64,000 nucleotides of DNA from positions 47,039-111,038 of the forward strand of contig CAVXLL010000022.1 of assembly GCA_963762575.1 (NCBI GenBank), written 5' to 3'. The translations under genes and the position numbers were made by a program. Under the pieces are notes generated by a model. The model saw only the letters and a list, made by a program, of their open reading frames with translations, was not told where the DNA came from and ran no database searches. Of the stretch, positions 1 through 8,564 are shown piece by piece (positions within the stretch are counted from its first letter, which is position 1; every line of letters starts with the position of its first letter). The DNA is from AP-15 sp963762575 (GTDB lineage: Bacteria; Pseudomonadota; Alphaproteobacteria; ATCC43930; CGMCC-115725).

Positions 1-623
1 AGCAAGAAGACACCGTGCCCAATAACAATCCGTAGAGACCAGGCTGGCAGGGCCCCGCGTTGGCGCCTTCTGGAAGCCCAGTGACCCGGCGTTGATATCA
101 TTGCCGGGGCCAGCCTAGCTCTTGGCACGTTAAGCCTGCTCGGGTCAGTAGTCAAAGTACGGTTCCGGTTTTCCTGCCCGTTTCTCGCGCCGATTTCGGC
201 TTTCTCGTAATGCATCCGCTCTACGAAATGGCTGAGCGTAGATAGCGTAGACCAGCACCATGTGTGCCGCCCTTGCGGTTCTGCCGAGGCGTCGGAGCTG
301 GGCTTGCCGATTGAGACCAGGGGCGATTCCCGTTTCTGGGTAAGCCGATATGTTGAGATGACGCCCAAAGCGGCGCGAATAGATCAACCGGACAAGGCCT
401 TGGCTAGAAATGGCAAGCTCTCGTCCATCCGGTAATCGACACCGCTATGGTTGTCCGGGAACCGATGCGGATACCGAGTTCGTTCAAGCGTCCAGCAGCA
501 AAGCTCTCACTCGTGACAGCAGCGTGCAAGCCGCGCTAGGCGGATGCCCAGCGGATCGACAGGGCAAGGTGGGTGGCGATATCCAGACCCCCAGCAGCCA
601 CCCAGCGGAGGGCGAGACCCGAC

Positions 624-649
624 GGTTCGAAGCCAATTCCCTCCAGCAG
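624..649 (+). repeat. tRNA T-arm-like repeat, copy 1
   Basis: A 26-base segment beginning GGTTCGAAGCC and ending CCCTCCAGCAG matches 24 of 26 bases at 56913-56938. GGTTCGAANCC is the hallmark of a tRNA T-loop. No 5' half of a tRNA is visible upstream, so this is a tRNA 3'-end remnant or look-alike, possibly a former integrase attachment site. Confidence 0.5.
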
Positions 650-710
650 CGAGTTCGAGCGAGCTTCCTTCCTGTCGAGGCGCCCGGGCGACGCGCGGTT
701 GTTTGGTTGG

Positions 711-740
711 CAAGCGGGGATCGGCGCCAATCCCCGCTTG
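711..740. promoter_or_regulatory. Perfect 10-bp inverted repeat upstream of the amidohydrolase
   Basis: CAAGCGGGGA (711-720) and TCCCCGCTTG (731-740) are exact reverse complements separated by 10 bases. The hairpin or operator lies about 75 bases before the start codon at 815. No T-run follows, so a simple intrinsic terminator is unlikely; a protein-binding palindrome or leader hairpin is possible. The related region before 48576 keeps only the left arm in recognisable form. Confidence 0.45.
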
Positions 741-814
741 CCGCCGAGGCCGATTTGCGCTTCGGTGCCGCTGTTGAACTGGGTATCTCCGATTTTCAGC
801 CCGAATAGCCCGCC

Positions 815-2059
815 ATGAAGACGGTCCTTTCTCATGCGAACCTGATCGACTGCGTCGAGCCCAAAGTACGGCCGGATAGTGCCGTGCTGATCGAGGACGG
901 CCGCGTCCGGGCCATCCTGCGAAGCGGAGAGGCGGGCAGCGCCGGCGACGCGCAGTTGATCGATCTAAAAGGCGGTTACCTGATGCCCGGCCTCTGGGAC
1001 GTGCACATCCATCCCGATTACCTGTCCCTCGACGAGATGCCGCTCGCCGATCAGGTGACTCTGTTCGGCCACCGGCTTGCGACCGCGCTTACCGAATCCG
1101 GCATTGTCGGACTGCGCTGCGCCGGCGCCCATCATTTCATGGATGTCGCATGGAAGCGGGCCTTCGATTCCGGGCAGCATGTCGGTCCTCGTCTATTCGC
1201 CAGCGGTTATTTCCTCACCACCACGGGCGGACACTTCCTGACCTCGGGTCATGCGTTGGAGGTCGACGGTCCCTATGGTTGGGTGAAAGCAATCCGCGAG
1301 CAGATCAAAAACGGCGTCGACCACATCAAGCTCAACCTCTCGGGCGGCATCATGGGGCCGGCATGGGACCTCCACACCCATTCGTTCCTGCTCGATGACG
1401 AGATCCGCGCTGCCTTTGAGATCTGCCGGAAGCGCGGCTTCAAGGTCATGGCGCATGCCACCAACCCGGATGCGGTAAAAAACGCAATCCGCCTCGGCGC
1501 CCATAGCATCGAGCATGGCTACATCATGGACGACGAGTGCATCGCGCTCCTGCTCGAACATGATACTTGGTACGTGCCGACCCTCGCCATCAGCCATCTT
1601 ACGGCCAGCCAGTCCAGCAACCAGTTCGAAGCTGCCTGGGTTGCAGAGCGCGGGCTCTCGCCTGCGCTGTGCTGCCGCGCCGAGGCAGCCTCGGATGTGC
1701 ACGCCGCGTGGTTCCGCAGGGCGCTCGATGCCGGTGTGCGAATGGCATTGGGCTCCGACATCCGGCCTCTCAAGGAGGCCGCGCTGCTCGAGATGGGGCT
1801 GTGGGTCCGCGACGGCGCGACGCCGTGGCAGACGCTGGTAGCAGCTACGCGCCATGGCGCTGAGGTGTGCGGCGTCGGCGCCGAACTGGGCACAGTGGAG
1901 GTGGGCAAGCTCGCCGACTTGATTGTGGTCGCCGGCAATCCGCTCGAGGACATCACCAATGTACGGCGTCTGCAGCTGGTCCTGAAAGAGGGCCGCGTCG
2001 TGTCGGACAAGCGGCATCTGAGTGGAGCGGTTCCACAACCGGAGGAAGCGCGCTTCTAG
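815..2059 (+). CDS. Metal-dependent amidohydrolase (imidazolonepropionase/Xaa-Pro dipeptidase-like)
   Basis: This 414-residue protein belongs to the amidohydrolase superfamily, TIM-barrel enzymes that hydrolyse C-N bonds of cyclic amides, ureas or dipeptides using one or two metal ions. Visible metal ligands are H64 and H66 in DVHIHP, the probably carboxylated K172 in DHIKLNLSGG, H214 in VMAHA, H234 in SIEHG and D315 in ALGSD. The N-terminal (1-60) and C-terminal (about 360-400) segments form the usual small beta-sandwich, including the ADLIVVAGNPL stretch. There is no signal peptide, so it should be cytoplasmic. Length is normal and the frame intact. A truncated paralogue of its first 54 codons lies at 48576. 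The true substrate cannot be read from sequence. It converges on the DsbA-like gene downstream. Confidence 0.9.
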   Translation: MKTVLSHANLIDCVEPKVRPDSAVLIEDGRVRAILRSGEAGSAGDAQLIDLKGGYLMPGLWDVHIHPDYLSLDEMPLADQVTLFGHRLATALTESGIVGLRCAGAHHFMDVAWKRAFDSGQHVGPRLFASGYFLTTTGGHFLTSGHALEVDGPYGWVKAIREQIKNGVDHIKLNLSGGIMGPAWDLHTHSFLLDDEIRAAFEICRKRGFKVMAHATNPDAVKNAIRLGAHSIEHGYIMDDECIALLLEHDTWYVPTLAISHLTASQSSNQFEAAWVAERGLSPALCCRAEAASDVHAAWFRRALDAGVRMALGSDIRPLKEAALLEMGLWVRDGATPWQTLVAATRHGAEVCGVGAELGTVEVGKLADLIVVAGNPLEDITNVRRLQLVLKEGRVVSDKRHLSGAVPQPEEARF

Positions 2060-2130
2060 CGAGCTGTTCTCTAAAAGGCGTAAGCCGAAAAGCAGAACCG
2101 AGAACGTCCCCCATCCCTAAGTTGATATAG

Positions 2131-2688
2131 TCACTGCTTTAGAAGGCGCGATACCCAATCGGCCACGGGGTCGCCACTGCTCATGTCCGCTTGAACCAGG
2201 CCGTCGATCATGAAATTGGGCGACACGTGGATACCGTTCTGGCGGGCATATTTGCAGTGCCACTTCACCTCACGATCGAGGTCGGGGATCGAAAAGGCTT
2301 TGGCAAGCTTCACGCCACTGTAGCGCTCGATGCGCTCGATGATGTCGTTGGGCGTGGCATCAAGATTCGGCCCGCCGCAATGGTGGTCGAATTCAAATTC
2401 TTCACGATGCGCGGCTACAGCTGCCATAACAAACTTTGCTGCTGCCTTTCCGCTTTCGAGCGTCGAGGCAGCCAGGATACAGCGCACTATCACGCCCGAG
2501 TACATGTGCCAAGGCTGCGACTGAAGGCGGAGCTTGATTGTGATGCGGTCCTCGCCGGCCTCGCCGAGCAGGTCGTCAAGTTTGCCAAATGCCTTGACGG
2601 AAAATGGGCAGGTTGGTTCCAGGAACACCTCGAAGACGCGAGGCCCATGGCCCCAGACGAGCGGATCAGCGCGCCATGTATTCTTCAT
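2131..2688 (-). CDS. DsbA-like thioredoxin-fold protein with a monothiol CPFS site
   Basis: The 185-residue protein starts with a beta strand (VFEVFLEPTCPFS) leading into the active-site helix, as in DsbA-family and thioredoxin-like proteins. Residues 27-30 are Cys-Pro-Phe-Ser, so the second cysteine of the usual CXXC is serine. The protein cannot form the classical disulfide by itself and may act as a monothiol reductase, glutathione-dependent isomerase or non-redox member. VSPNFMIDG near residue 160 resembles the cis-proline loop. There is no signal peptide, unlike periplasmic DsbA. It is the last gene of the minus-strand run after dgdA, about 200 bases downstream of it. Function in that cluster is unknown. 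Confidence 0.7.
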   Translation of the reverse strand: MKNTWRADPLVWGHGPRVFEVFLEPTCPFSVKAFGKLDDLLGEAGEDRITIKLRLQSQPWHMYSGVIVRCILAASTLESGKAAAKFVMAAVAAHREEFEFDHHCGGPNLDATPNDIIERIERYSGVKLAKAFSIPDLDREVKWHCKYARQNGIHVSPNFMIDGLVQADMSSGDPVADWVSRLLKQ

Positions 2689-2891
2689 ACGATCTTTCCT
2701 CCTTCGCCTGGTTTATGCGCGGCGACGGCCCGAAGGCGATCAGACGTTGCGTGCAGGAAAACCCGGCCGTCCCGAGCCGGGCGACAACGACATCGGTTTT
2801 AATTCCCCACCGGTGTGGCACCAAAAGTTCTTGCTCGATAATTTGTCCCCGCAATCTCCCAGGTGAGCCCGTATAGATCCCAGCTGCCGAG

Positions 2892-4223
2892 TCAATCCGC
2901 GGCGCGAACGTGGGGCAATTTCTCGAGCGTCTGTTCGAGCGCTGCATCCAACAGGTCGAGACCGAGATCAATTTCGGCTTCGGTGGCCGTCAGCGGCGGG
3001 GCAATACGCATCACCCCGTCGGATCCGCCGGTGCGCACAATGTTGGCGCTCAGTCCGAGACGCAGCGCCCTCTCGGTGACCGCATCCGAAAGGGCGCGCG
3101 CCGAGTGGTTTTCGTTCCGATCGAGCGCTCTGAATTCCACTCCGAGCAGCAGTCCCCGCCCGCGCACGTCGCCAATACAGAGATACCTTTGCTTTAGTGA
3201 CAGCAGCCCCCGCTGGAGGCGATCGCCCAACTCGGCCGCGCGCGCCGCCAACCCGTCGCGCCGCACTATCTCGATCACCTTCAATCCGACCATTGCCGGC
3301 AGGGGGTCATTCACATGCGTGGTGTAGAAAAGGAAACCGCGATCGTCGGCGGTTTGCGAGATTTGGTCGGTGGTCATTACTGCTGCCAAAGGCAGCCCGG
3401 CGCCGAGCGTCTTTGACAGTACCAGGATATCCGGCATCACCCCATCGCGCTCGAAGGCGAACATCGTGCCGGTGCGCCCCATCCCGGTCTGCGCTTCGTC
3501 GAGGATCAGCAGCATGCCGCGTTCGATGCATTTCTGCTTTAGCGCGGCAAGATATCCCGCCGGCAACTCGATCACCCCACCGCTGCTCAGGATTGGCTCG
3601 GCGATAAACGCGGCGAGGTTGCCGGTGCTTTGCCGGTCTATCAGATCGAAAGCGTCGTCGAGTTCGGTCTGCCAATCGACGCCGGCAAAGCGGGGGCGAT
3701 AGGCGTTCGGCGCGGGGATCGCGAAGCAACCCATCGCCATCGGCCCATAGCCGCGGCGACCGGCCTTGTAGGTGGCCGACGCGGCCATGCCGGTCATGCC
3801 ATGCCACGATTGCGCGAAGCCCACGACCTCCCACCGGCCGGTGACCAGTTTCGCGAGCTTGATGGCCGCTTCGTTAGCCTCGCCACCAGTGGACAACAGC
3901 ATGACTTTCGGCAGTTGCGGCGCCAGTTCGGCCAAAGCCTCGGCGAGATCGACCACAGGCCGGCTCAGCATCGAAGAGAACAGGTGATCGAGCCGCCCAA
4001 TGCCGTCGCGTACCATTGCAACAATCTCGGGATGAGAATGGCCGAGCACGGCGCTCATCTGGCCCGAGGTGAAGTCCAATACGCGCCGGCCAGCATCATC
4101 GTAGAGAAACGCGCCCTCGGCTCGAACCGGCACGAAATCGACGAACTCGCCGCCATATTTGAGTAGGTGGCGCCGAGCGCGTGTCCAAAACTCCGCATCG
4201 CTCGGAACGATACGCTCGTCCAT
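2892..4223 (-). CDS. dgdA: 2,2-dialkylglycine decarboxylase (pyruvate), class III PLP enzyme
   Basis: This 443-residue protein closely follows the sequence of Burkholderia DgdA as I remember it. That enzyme decarboxylates 2,2-dialkylglycines such as 2-methylalanine to a ketone and CO2 while transaminating pyruvate to alanine. Diagnostic residues are present: Q55 in TSGQMSAVLGH, W140 in SWHGM, D242 and Q245 in LDEAQTG, the PLP lysine K271 in LSKTLGAG, and the carboxylate-binding R406 in MRIAPP. The phrases LDHLFSSMLSRPVVDLA and FYTTHVNDPLPA are also characteristic. I chose the ATG giving MDERIVPSD, which matches the family start; an in-frame ATG 11 codons earlier is less likely. It lies 95 bases downstream of hyuB and on the same strand. 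Confidence 0.93.
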   Translation of the reverse strand: MDERIVPSDAEFWTRARRHLLKYGGEFVDFVPVRAEGAFLYDDAGRRVLDFTSGQMSAVLGHSHPEIVAMVRDGIGRLDHLFSSMLSRPVVDLAEALAELAPQLPKVMLLSTGGEANEAAIKLAKLVTGRWEVVGFAQSWHGMTGMAASATYKAGRRGYGPMAMGCFAIPAPNAYRPRFAGVDWQTELDDAFDLIDRQSTGNLAAFIAEPILSSGGVIELPAGYLAALKQKCIERGMLLILDEAQTGMGRTGTMFAFERDGVMPDILVLSKTLGAGLPLAAVMTTDQISQTADDRGFLFYTTHVNDPLPAMVGLKVIEIVRRDGLAARAAELGDRLQRGLLSLKQRYLCIGDVRGRGLLLGVEFRALDRNENHSARALSDAVTERALRLGLSANIVRTGGSDGVMRIAPPLTATEAEIDLGLDLLDAALEQTLEKLPHVRAAD

Positions 4224-4318
4224 TATTGATCTCCGTTTGCTCAGACGCGCTTGCAATACCGCAGCGCCGCACTACTCAGTCCAACCAGGCGCCGGCAGCT
4301 CAGTGATCGCCAAATGCG

Positions 4319-6004
4319 CTATTCCGCGGCAGCCGCCTGGGTGCGGGTGAACAGCCTGCCGGCCTCCACATCGGTGTAATAACCTCGGGCGGTGTCGCGT
4401 TCCACCATCGCGGGGTCACGTTCCGCAGCGGGCCCGTACCCGCCGCCGCCCGGCGTCTTGACGGCAATCCAATCTCCGGGGGCCAGCACGTAACCTTCAC
4501 CCTTCGAGAGATGCGGCGGAGAGGAAACGACGCCGGCCTGGCTGACGGCAATCTCGTTAACCGCGCCGGGACTGCCGCCGAGCAGGCCCGGCGGTCCGAC
4601 CCGGCCGTGATCCATCAGGAACGAGGCTTTCGCCTCGCCGCGCAACAGCCGGATCTGATAATCGACCCCAAAACCGCCGCGATGCCGCCCGGCGCCCCCC
4701 GAGCCTTCGCGCAAGGCGAAGCGGTCGAACAGGATCGGGTAATGCTGTTCCAGAATTTCGACCGGCTGCGTTTTCGAAATCCCGACGCTTGAGCAGCCAT
4801 TGGTCAGCCCGTCGGTCTGCCACCAGCCGCCGTACCCGCCGCCGCTGAACAGGTACATGATGTAATGCCGGTTCTCTTCGGGATCATAGCCACCTAGGCC
4901 GAAATTGCCGCTGGTACCGGCTGGCGCCGCGAAGAGACGCTCCGGGATCGCCTGTCCCATCGCGCCGAAGACCGCCTCCATGATGCGCTGTGCCACCTCG
5001 GCGGCGCAGCCGGCAACCGGACGCGGATAGCGGGCATAGAGGAAGGTGCCGTCGGGCGGCGCGATGTGTATCGGCGCGAAACAGCCGGCATTGATCGGCA
5101 CGTCGGGGAAAATGTGTTTCATCGCGACATAGACGGACGATTGCGTCGTCGCCCAGACCGAGTTCATCGGGCCGCGGCAGGGCGGGCTCGACCGCGACAG
5201 GTCGAAATGGATTTCGGAGCCGGTAACCGTCATATCCAGCACCACTTCGAGCGGCCGGTCGACGATTCCGTCGCTGTCGACGATCGCGGTCGCCGAGTAG
5301 GTCCCGTCCGGGATGCTGTCGATGTGGGCGCGCATCAGCCGTTCGGAACCGGCCCTCAGCTCGGTGATGGCGGCGTCCACGGTCTCGACGCCATACCGGT
5401 CGAGCAATTGCGTCAGTCGCTTCTCGCCGACGCTGAGCGCCCCGAGCTGCGCGCGGATGTCGCCGATCCGCTCGTCGGCAACCCGGATGTTGTTCAGCAC
5501 GATGTCGATGATGTCCTGACAAATTTCGCCGCGGCGGACGAGCTTCACCGGCGGCAGGCGCAGGCCCTCCTGCACGATCTCGGTCGCCGTCGCGGAAAAG
5601 CCGCCCGGCACCATGCCCCCGGTATCCGGCCAATGGCCGGTATTCGAGAGATAGCTCCACAGGCGGCCGCGATAGTAGAACGGGCGCACCATCTTGACGT
5701 CCATCAGATGGGTGCCGCCGAGATAAGGGTCGTTGACCAGAATCACGTCACCCGGTTCGAGGTCGCGACGACGTGCTATGACGGCCTGGGTCGTGAACTG
5801 CATGACCCCGACAAAAATCGGTAATCCGAGTTCGCCCTGGGCGACGACCTCGCCGGTGGTGCGATCGTAGATCCCGTTTGAGCGGTCAAATCCTTCGGAG
5901 ATCACCGGCGAGAACGAGGTTTTCTCGTGGACCAGATCCATCTCGCTGGCCACCTGCCGCAGGCCGTTCTGAATGACCGCCAGCGTCACGGGATCGAGCG
6001 TCAT
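4319..6004 (-). CDS. hyuB: Hydantoinase B/oxoprolinase-family subunit
   Basis: This 561-residue protein is a HyuB-type subunit. The family works with HyuA in ATP-dependent opening of hydantoins, N-methylhydantoin or 5-oxoproline; related subunits form acetone and acetophenone carboxylases. The N terminus MTLDPVTLAVIQNGLRQVA, the segment VNDPYLGGTHLMDV and the C-terminal glycine-rich TPGGGGYGPAAERDP are typical. At 561 residues it fits hydantoinase/oxoprolinase beta subunits and is shorter than acetone carboxylase subunits as I recall them. Its ATG overlaps the hyuA stop by four bases, so the two are translationally coupled. Expected location is the cytoplasm. Confidence 0.9.
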   Translation of the reverse strand: MTLDPVTLAVIQNGLRQVASEMDLVHEKTSFSPVISEGFDRSNGIYDRTTGEVVAQGELGLPIFVGVMQFTTQAVIARRRDLEPGDVILVNDPYLGGTHLMDVKMVRPFYYRGRLWSYLSNTGHWPDTGGMVPGGFSATATEIVQEGLRLPPVKLVRRGEICQDIIDIVLNNIRVADERIGDIRAQLGALSVGEKRLTQLLDRYGVETVDAAITELRAGSERLMRAHIDSIPDGTYSATAIVDSDGIVDRPLEVVLDMTVTGSEIHFDLSRSSPPCRGPMNSVWATTQSSVYVAMKHIFPDVPINAGCFAPIHIAPPDGTFLYARYPRPVAGCAAEVAQRIMEAVFGAMGQAIPERLFAAPAGTSGNFGLGGYDPEENRHYIMYLFSGGGYGGWWQTDGLTNGCSSVGISKTQPVEILEQHYPILFDRFALREGSGGAGRHRGGFGVDYQIRLLRGEAKASFLMDHGRVGPPGLLGGSPGAVNEIAVSQAGVVSSPPHLSKGEGYVLAPGDWIAVKTPGGGGYGPAAERDPAMVERDTARGYYTDVEAGRLFTRTQAAAAE

Positions 6005-8037
6005 GTCGCACCTACCGAAATCACCAGATTGCCCAAGCCGTCGACGACGGCCGTTGCGCCAGGGTCGATGACGACCGTCGTGTCGGGCTGCTCGACGATC
6101 GCAGGCCCGGTGAGCCTCGCGCCGCTGCCGAGAGAAGCCCGGTCGAAGAGCCAGGTATCGAACCAGCCGCCGTTGAAGCGCACCTGCCGCGCGCCGCTCG
6201 GCCGGGGCGCCTCGGACCTGCCGATCGCGGGAGCAAAAGTCGCCAGATCGACCGGAACGCGCCGCCCGATCACGGTGGTGCGCAGGTTGACTAGTATCGC
6301 TGTCATCTCAGGCAATTCGATATCAAAGCGCGCCTTGTAGCGCTCCAGAAAATCGGCCAGCACCACCCGGGGATCAAAACCTGGCGCGGTCACCGGCACC
6401 CGGAACACATGGCTTTGACCGCGGAACAGCAGATCGACTTCATGGCGAACAACGATTTCGGCGAGCGGCACTCCGTCTTGGTCGAGAAGCCGTCGCCCCG
6501 CCACAGCCTGATCGGCGAAGCGGCCGTCAATCTGTCCGGTCGCCGCATCAGCGAGCGGTTGGCCGACACTCTGGACAAAATCGTGCCGCACTGGCGCGAG
6601 AACGCAGCCCAGACCCGAGGTAATGCCGGGAAACCGCGGCACCAGCACGGTCGGAATGCCGAGTTCGCGGGCGAGTTCGACGGCGTGCAAAGGACCGGCG
6701 CCGCCAAAGGCGAACAGAGCAAAATCGCGCGGATCGTGTCCCTTCTCGACCGACACCAGGCGGATCGCGTGCGCCAGCTGATTGGTGGTGACGGCCAGGA
6801 CCGCCGCCGCGGCAGCGGTCGCGTCCAGGCCGAGCGGCGCGCCGATCTGTTCGTGGATGGCGGTGGCGATCGTGTCCATCGGCGTAGACTCCTCGACCCC
6901 GGTCAGACGATCGGGGTTGAGACGACCGAGCAGAAGGTTGGCATCGGTAACGGTAACGGCAGTGCCGCCTCGGCCATAGGCGATCGGCCCGGGGCGCGCG
7001 CCGGCACTTTCGGGGCCGACCTGCAGCAAGCCGGCCCGTGTGATCCGCGCGACGCTCCCGCCGCCGGCCCCGATCGTGTGGATGTCGACCAGCGGCACCC
7101 GCAACGGTACGCCGTAGGCGATGTCCTTCTCCGCGCTCAGCGCCGGCTCGCCGGCGGCGATCAGAGAGACATCGAAGCTGGTCCCGCCCATGTCGCAGGC
7201 GACGAGGTTGGGATAGCCGGCCTGCACGCCGATCCGCGCCGCGGCGATCGCTCCGGCGGCCGGGCCGGACAGGACGGTGTGCACGGCAAGGTCGGCGGCG
7301 GTGCTGGCCGCCATCATGCCGCCATTGCCCTGCATCACGAGAAGCTCATTGCTGAGCCCCCCGCTGCGCAGGTTCTGTGAGAGGCGGCCAAGATAGCGGG
7401 ACACGATCGGCTGCACGTAGCCGTTAAGCGCTGCCGTGCTGCCGCGTTCAAATTCACGCACCTCGCGCAGAATGTCGCTGCCCAAGGTCACGAACCGATT
7501 GGGCCAGATCTCGCGCGCGATTTCGGCGCAGCGCTGCTCGTGCGCCGGGTTGGCGTAGGCATGGATGAAATGAATCACCAATGCCTCGGCGCCACGCTCA
7601 CGCAAGCGATGCACTTCCCGCCGCACCGCCGCTTCGTCGAGCGGGGTGAGGACACGACCGGCGGCATCGATGCGCTCAGGCACCTCGGCCCGCAAATCGC
7701 GCGGGATGAGTGCCTCGAAGCTCCCGGTCATGCCGTAGGGATTGGGGCGCGTGCGGCGGCCGAGCTCGAGCACGTCGCGAAACCCGGCGGTGGCAATCAG
7801 CCCGCAGCGCGCTCCCTTGCGTTCGAGCACGGCATTGGTGGCAACCGTGGTGCCGTGGACCAGCGCGGCTACCGCGGCGAGATCGGTTTCGAGCTCGGCG
7901 AGCCCGGCGATGAAGCCGATCGACTGGTCCTCGGGGGTCGATAACACCTTGGCGACGCGGAACACGCCGCGTTCGGGATCGAGCGCCAGCAGATCGGTGA
8001 ACGTGCCGCCGACATCGACGCCGATCTGCCATGCCAT
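6001..8037 (-). CDS. hyuA: Hydantoinase A/oxoprolinase-family ATP-binding subunit
   Basis: This 678-residue protein opens with MAWQIGVDVGGTFTDLLALD, the phosphate-binding motif of the acetate/sugar kinase-Hsp70-actin fold that marks HyuA subunits. Further family blocks are visible: HGTTVATNAVLERKGA, the second phosphate loop CDMGGTSFDVSLI, the substrate-side PYGVPLRVPLVDIHTIGAGGGS region and FGGAGPLHAVELA. The protein couples ATP hydrolysis to ring opening of hydantoins or lactams, or ketone carboxylation in related complexes. It begins 47 bases downstream of the cupin gene and overlaps hyuB by ATGA. The frame is complete and of normal length. Substrate class is uncertain; proximity to dgdA is the best clue. 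Confidence 0.92.
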   Translation of the reverse strand: MAWQIGVDVGGTFTDLLALDPERGVFRVAKVLSTPEDQSIGFIAGLAELETDLAAVAALVHGTTVATNAVLERKGARCGLIATAGFRDVLELGRRTRPNPYGMTGSFEALIPRDLRAEVPERIDAAGRVLTPLDEAAVRREVHRLRERGAEALVIHFIHAYANPAHEQRCAEIAREIWPNRFVTLGSDILREVREFERGSTAALNGYVQPIVSRYLGRLSQNLRSGGLSNELLVMQGNGGMMAASTAADLAVHTVLSGPAAGAIAAARIGVQAGYPNLVACDMGGTSFDVSLIAAGEPALSAEKDIAYGVPLRVPLVDIHTIGAGGGSVARITRAGLLQVGPESAGARPGPIAYGRGGTAVTVTDANLLLGRLNPDRLTGVEESTPMDTIATAIHEQIGAPLGLDATAAAAAVLAVTTNQLAHAIRLVSVEKGHDPRDFALFAFGGAGPLHAVELARELGIPTVLVPRFPGITSGLGCVLAPVRHDFVQSVGQPLADAATGQIDGRFADQAVAGRRLLDQDGVPLAEIVVRHEVDLLFRGQSHVFRVPVTAPGFDPRVVLADFLERYKARFDIELPEMTAILVNLRTTVIGRRVPVDLATFAPAIGRSEAPRPSGARQVRFNGGWFDTWLFDRASLGSGARLTGPAIVEQPDTTVVIDPGATAVVDGLGNLVISVGAT

Positions 8038-8084
8038 CTGCTATTCCTCGCCGTCTTTCCGCGCTTCTCGGTCGCTCACTTGCA

Positions 8085-8564
8085 TCAGTGCTCCAGGTCC
8101 TGTTGCGCGAGCGGCGACGCTACTTTTAGATTCATCCGGCCGTCGTAAATCGGCGGGGCGCCGGTCGTCGGACCGGGGTATTGCACGAAAAAGATCGTCC
8201 CGCCGGTCGCCGTGTGCATTTCATGCTCGAAATGCGGATCGGCCATATAGGCGATCGTCCCAGGGCCATAGAGCTTTCCGGCAAACGTGAACTCGCCCTC
8301 GATGATGTACCAGACCTGCGCGAAATCGTGCCGGTGCAGCGGGAAAGACGCGCCCGGCGCATATTTGAGAAATCCCGCATTGGGCTCCGTCGGATGTTCC
8401 GGTCGCGGGTGAAAGAGGAATTTGGTGACATTGCCAAATCGCCCCATCTCCCATTCCATGTCCTCGACGTGCTTGAATTCGGTCGGGTGGGCACCGTCAA
8501 CTTGTCTGGTCGATGTAACCGGAGGCAGACGACTGGCAATGTTCAAAAGGCATTTCATTGGCAA
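8085..8564 (-). CDS. Cupin-domain protein, 5' end replaced by an IS6 element
   Basis: The protein has a single cupin domain with the metal-binding motif FPLHRHDFAQVWYIIEGEF and a following FEHEMH segment. Cupins of this length act as small dioxygenases, isomerases or ligand-binding proteins. It precedes hyuA by 47 bases and is probably co-transcribed with it. The terminal repeat of the upstream insertion element ends at 8490, so about the first 25 codons of the open frame as given come from transposon DNA. Native sequence starts near HPTEFKHVEDMEWEM. Translation could begin at the internal ATG at 8459 (MEWEMGRF) or inside the IS; the family usually starts only a few residues upstream of this point, so little is missing. 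Function may be retained, but the native promoter has been cut off. Confidence 0.75.
   Translation of the reverse strand: MPMKCLLNIASRLPPVTSTRQVDGAHPTEFKHVEDMEWEMGRFGNVTKFLFHPRPEHPTEPNAGFLKYAPGASFPLHRHDFAQVWYIIEGEFTFAGKLYGPGTIAYMADPHFEHEMHTATGGTIFFVQYPGPTTGAPPIYDGRMNLKVASPLAQQDLEH
8490..8504 (+). repeat. IS6 terminal inverted repeat, cupin side
   Basis: GGCACCGTCAACTTG is an exact inverted match of 9316-9330. Similarity continues imperfectly for a few more bases inward. It marks the end of the element on the side of the cupin gene. Confidence 0.85.

Larger units (their letters stand above)
1..814. other. Leader region without a recognisable gene
   Basis: No reading frame in these 814 bases resembles a protein family I know. 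The longer open frames on both strands have low-complexity Arg/Pro-rich translations typical of non-coding GC-rich DNA. The stretch holds a tRNA T-arm-like repeat (624-649) and a perfect inverted repeat (711-740). The last 115 bases or so resemble the sequence upstream of a truncated paralogous gene start at 48576, so part of the region is probably a conserved 5' regulatory leader of the following amidohydrolase. Confidence 0.6.

Noticed and set aside
145..387. An 80-codon minus-strand gene at the window start
   Set aside because: Arg-rich translation with no recognisable motif and no convincing ribosome-binding site.
1193..2038. A 281-codon open frame on the minus strand
   Set aside because: It is antisense to the well-supported amidohydrolase and has no family resemblance; long antisense frames are common in GC-rich coding DNA.
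4319..8037. Acetone carboxylase alpha and beta subunits as the firm identity of hyuA/hyuB
   Set aside because: The beta-type subunit is too short compared with the acetone carboxylase subunits as I remember them and no gamma-subunit gene is adjacent; kept only as an alternative.
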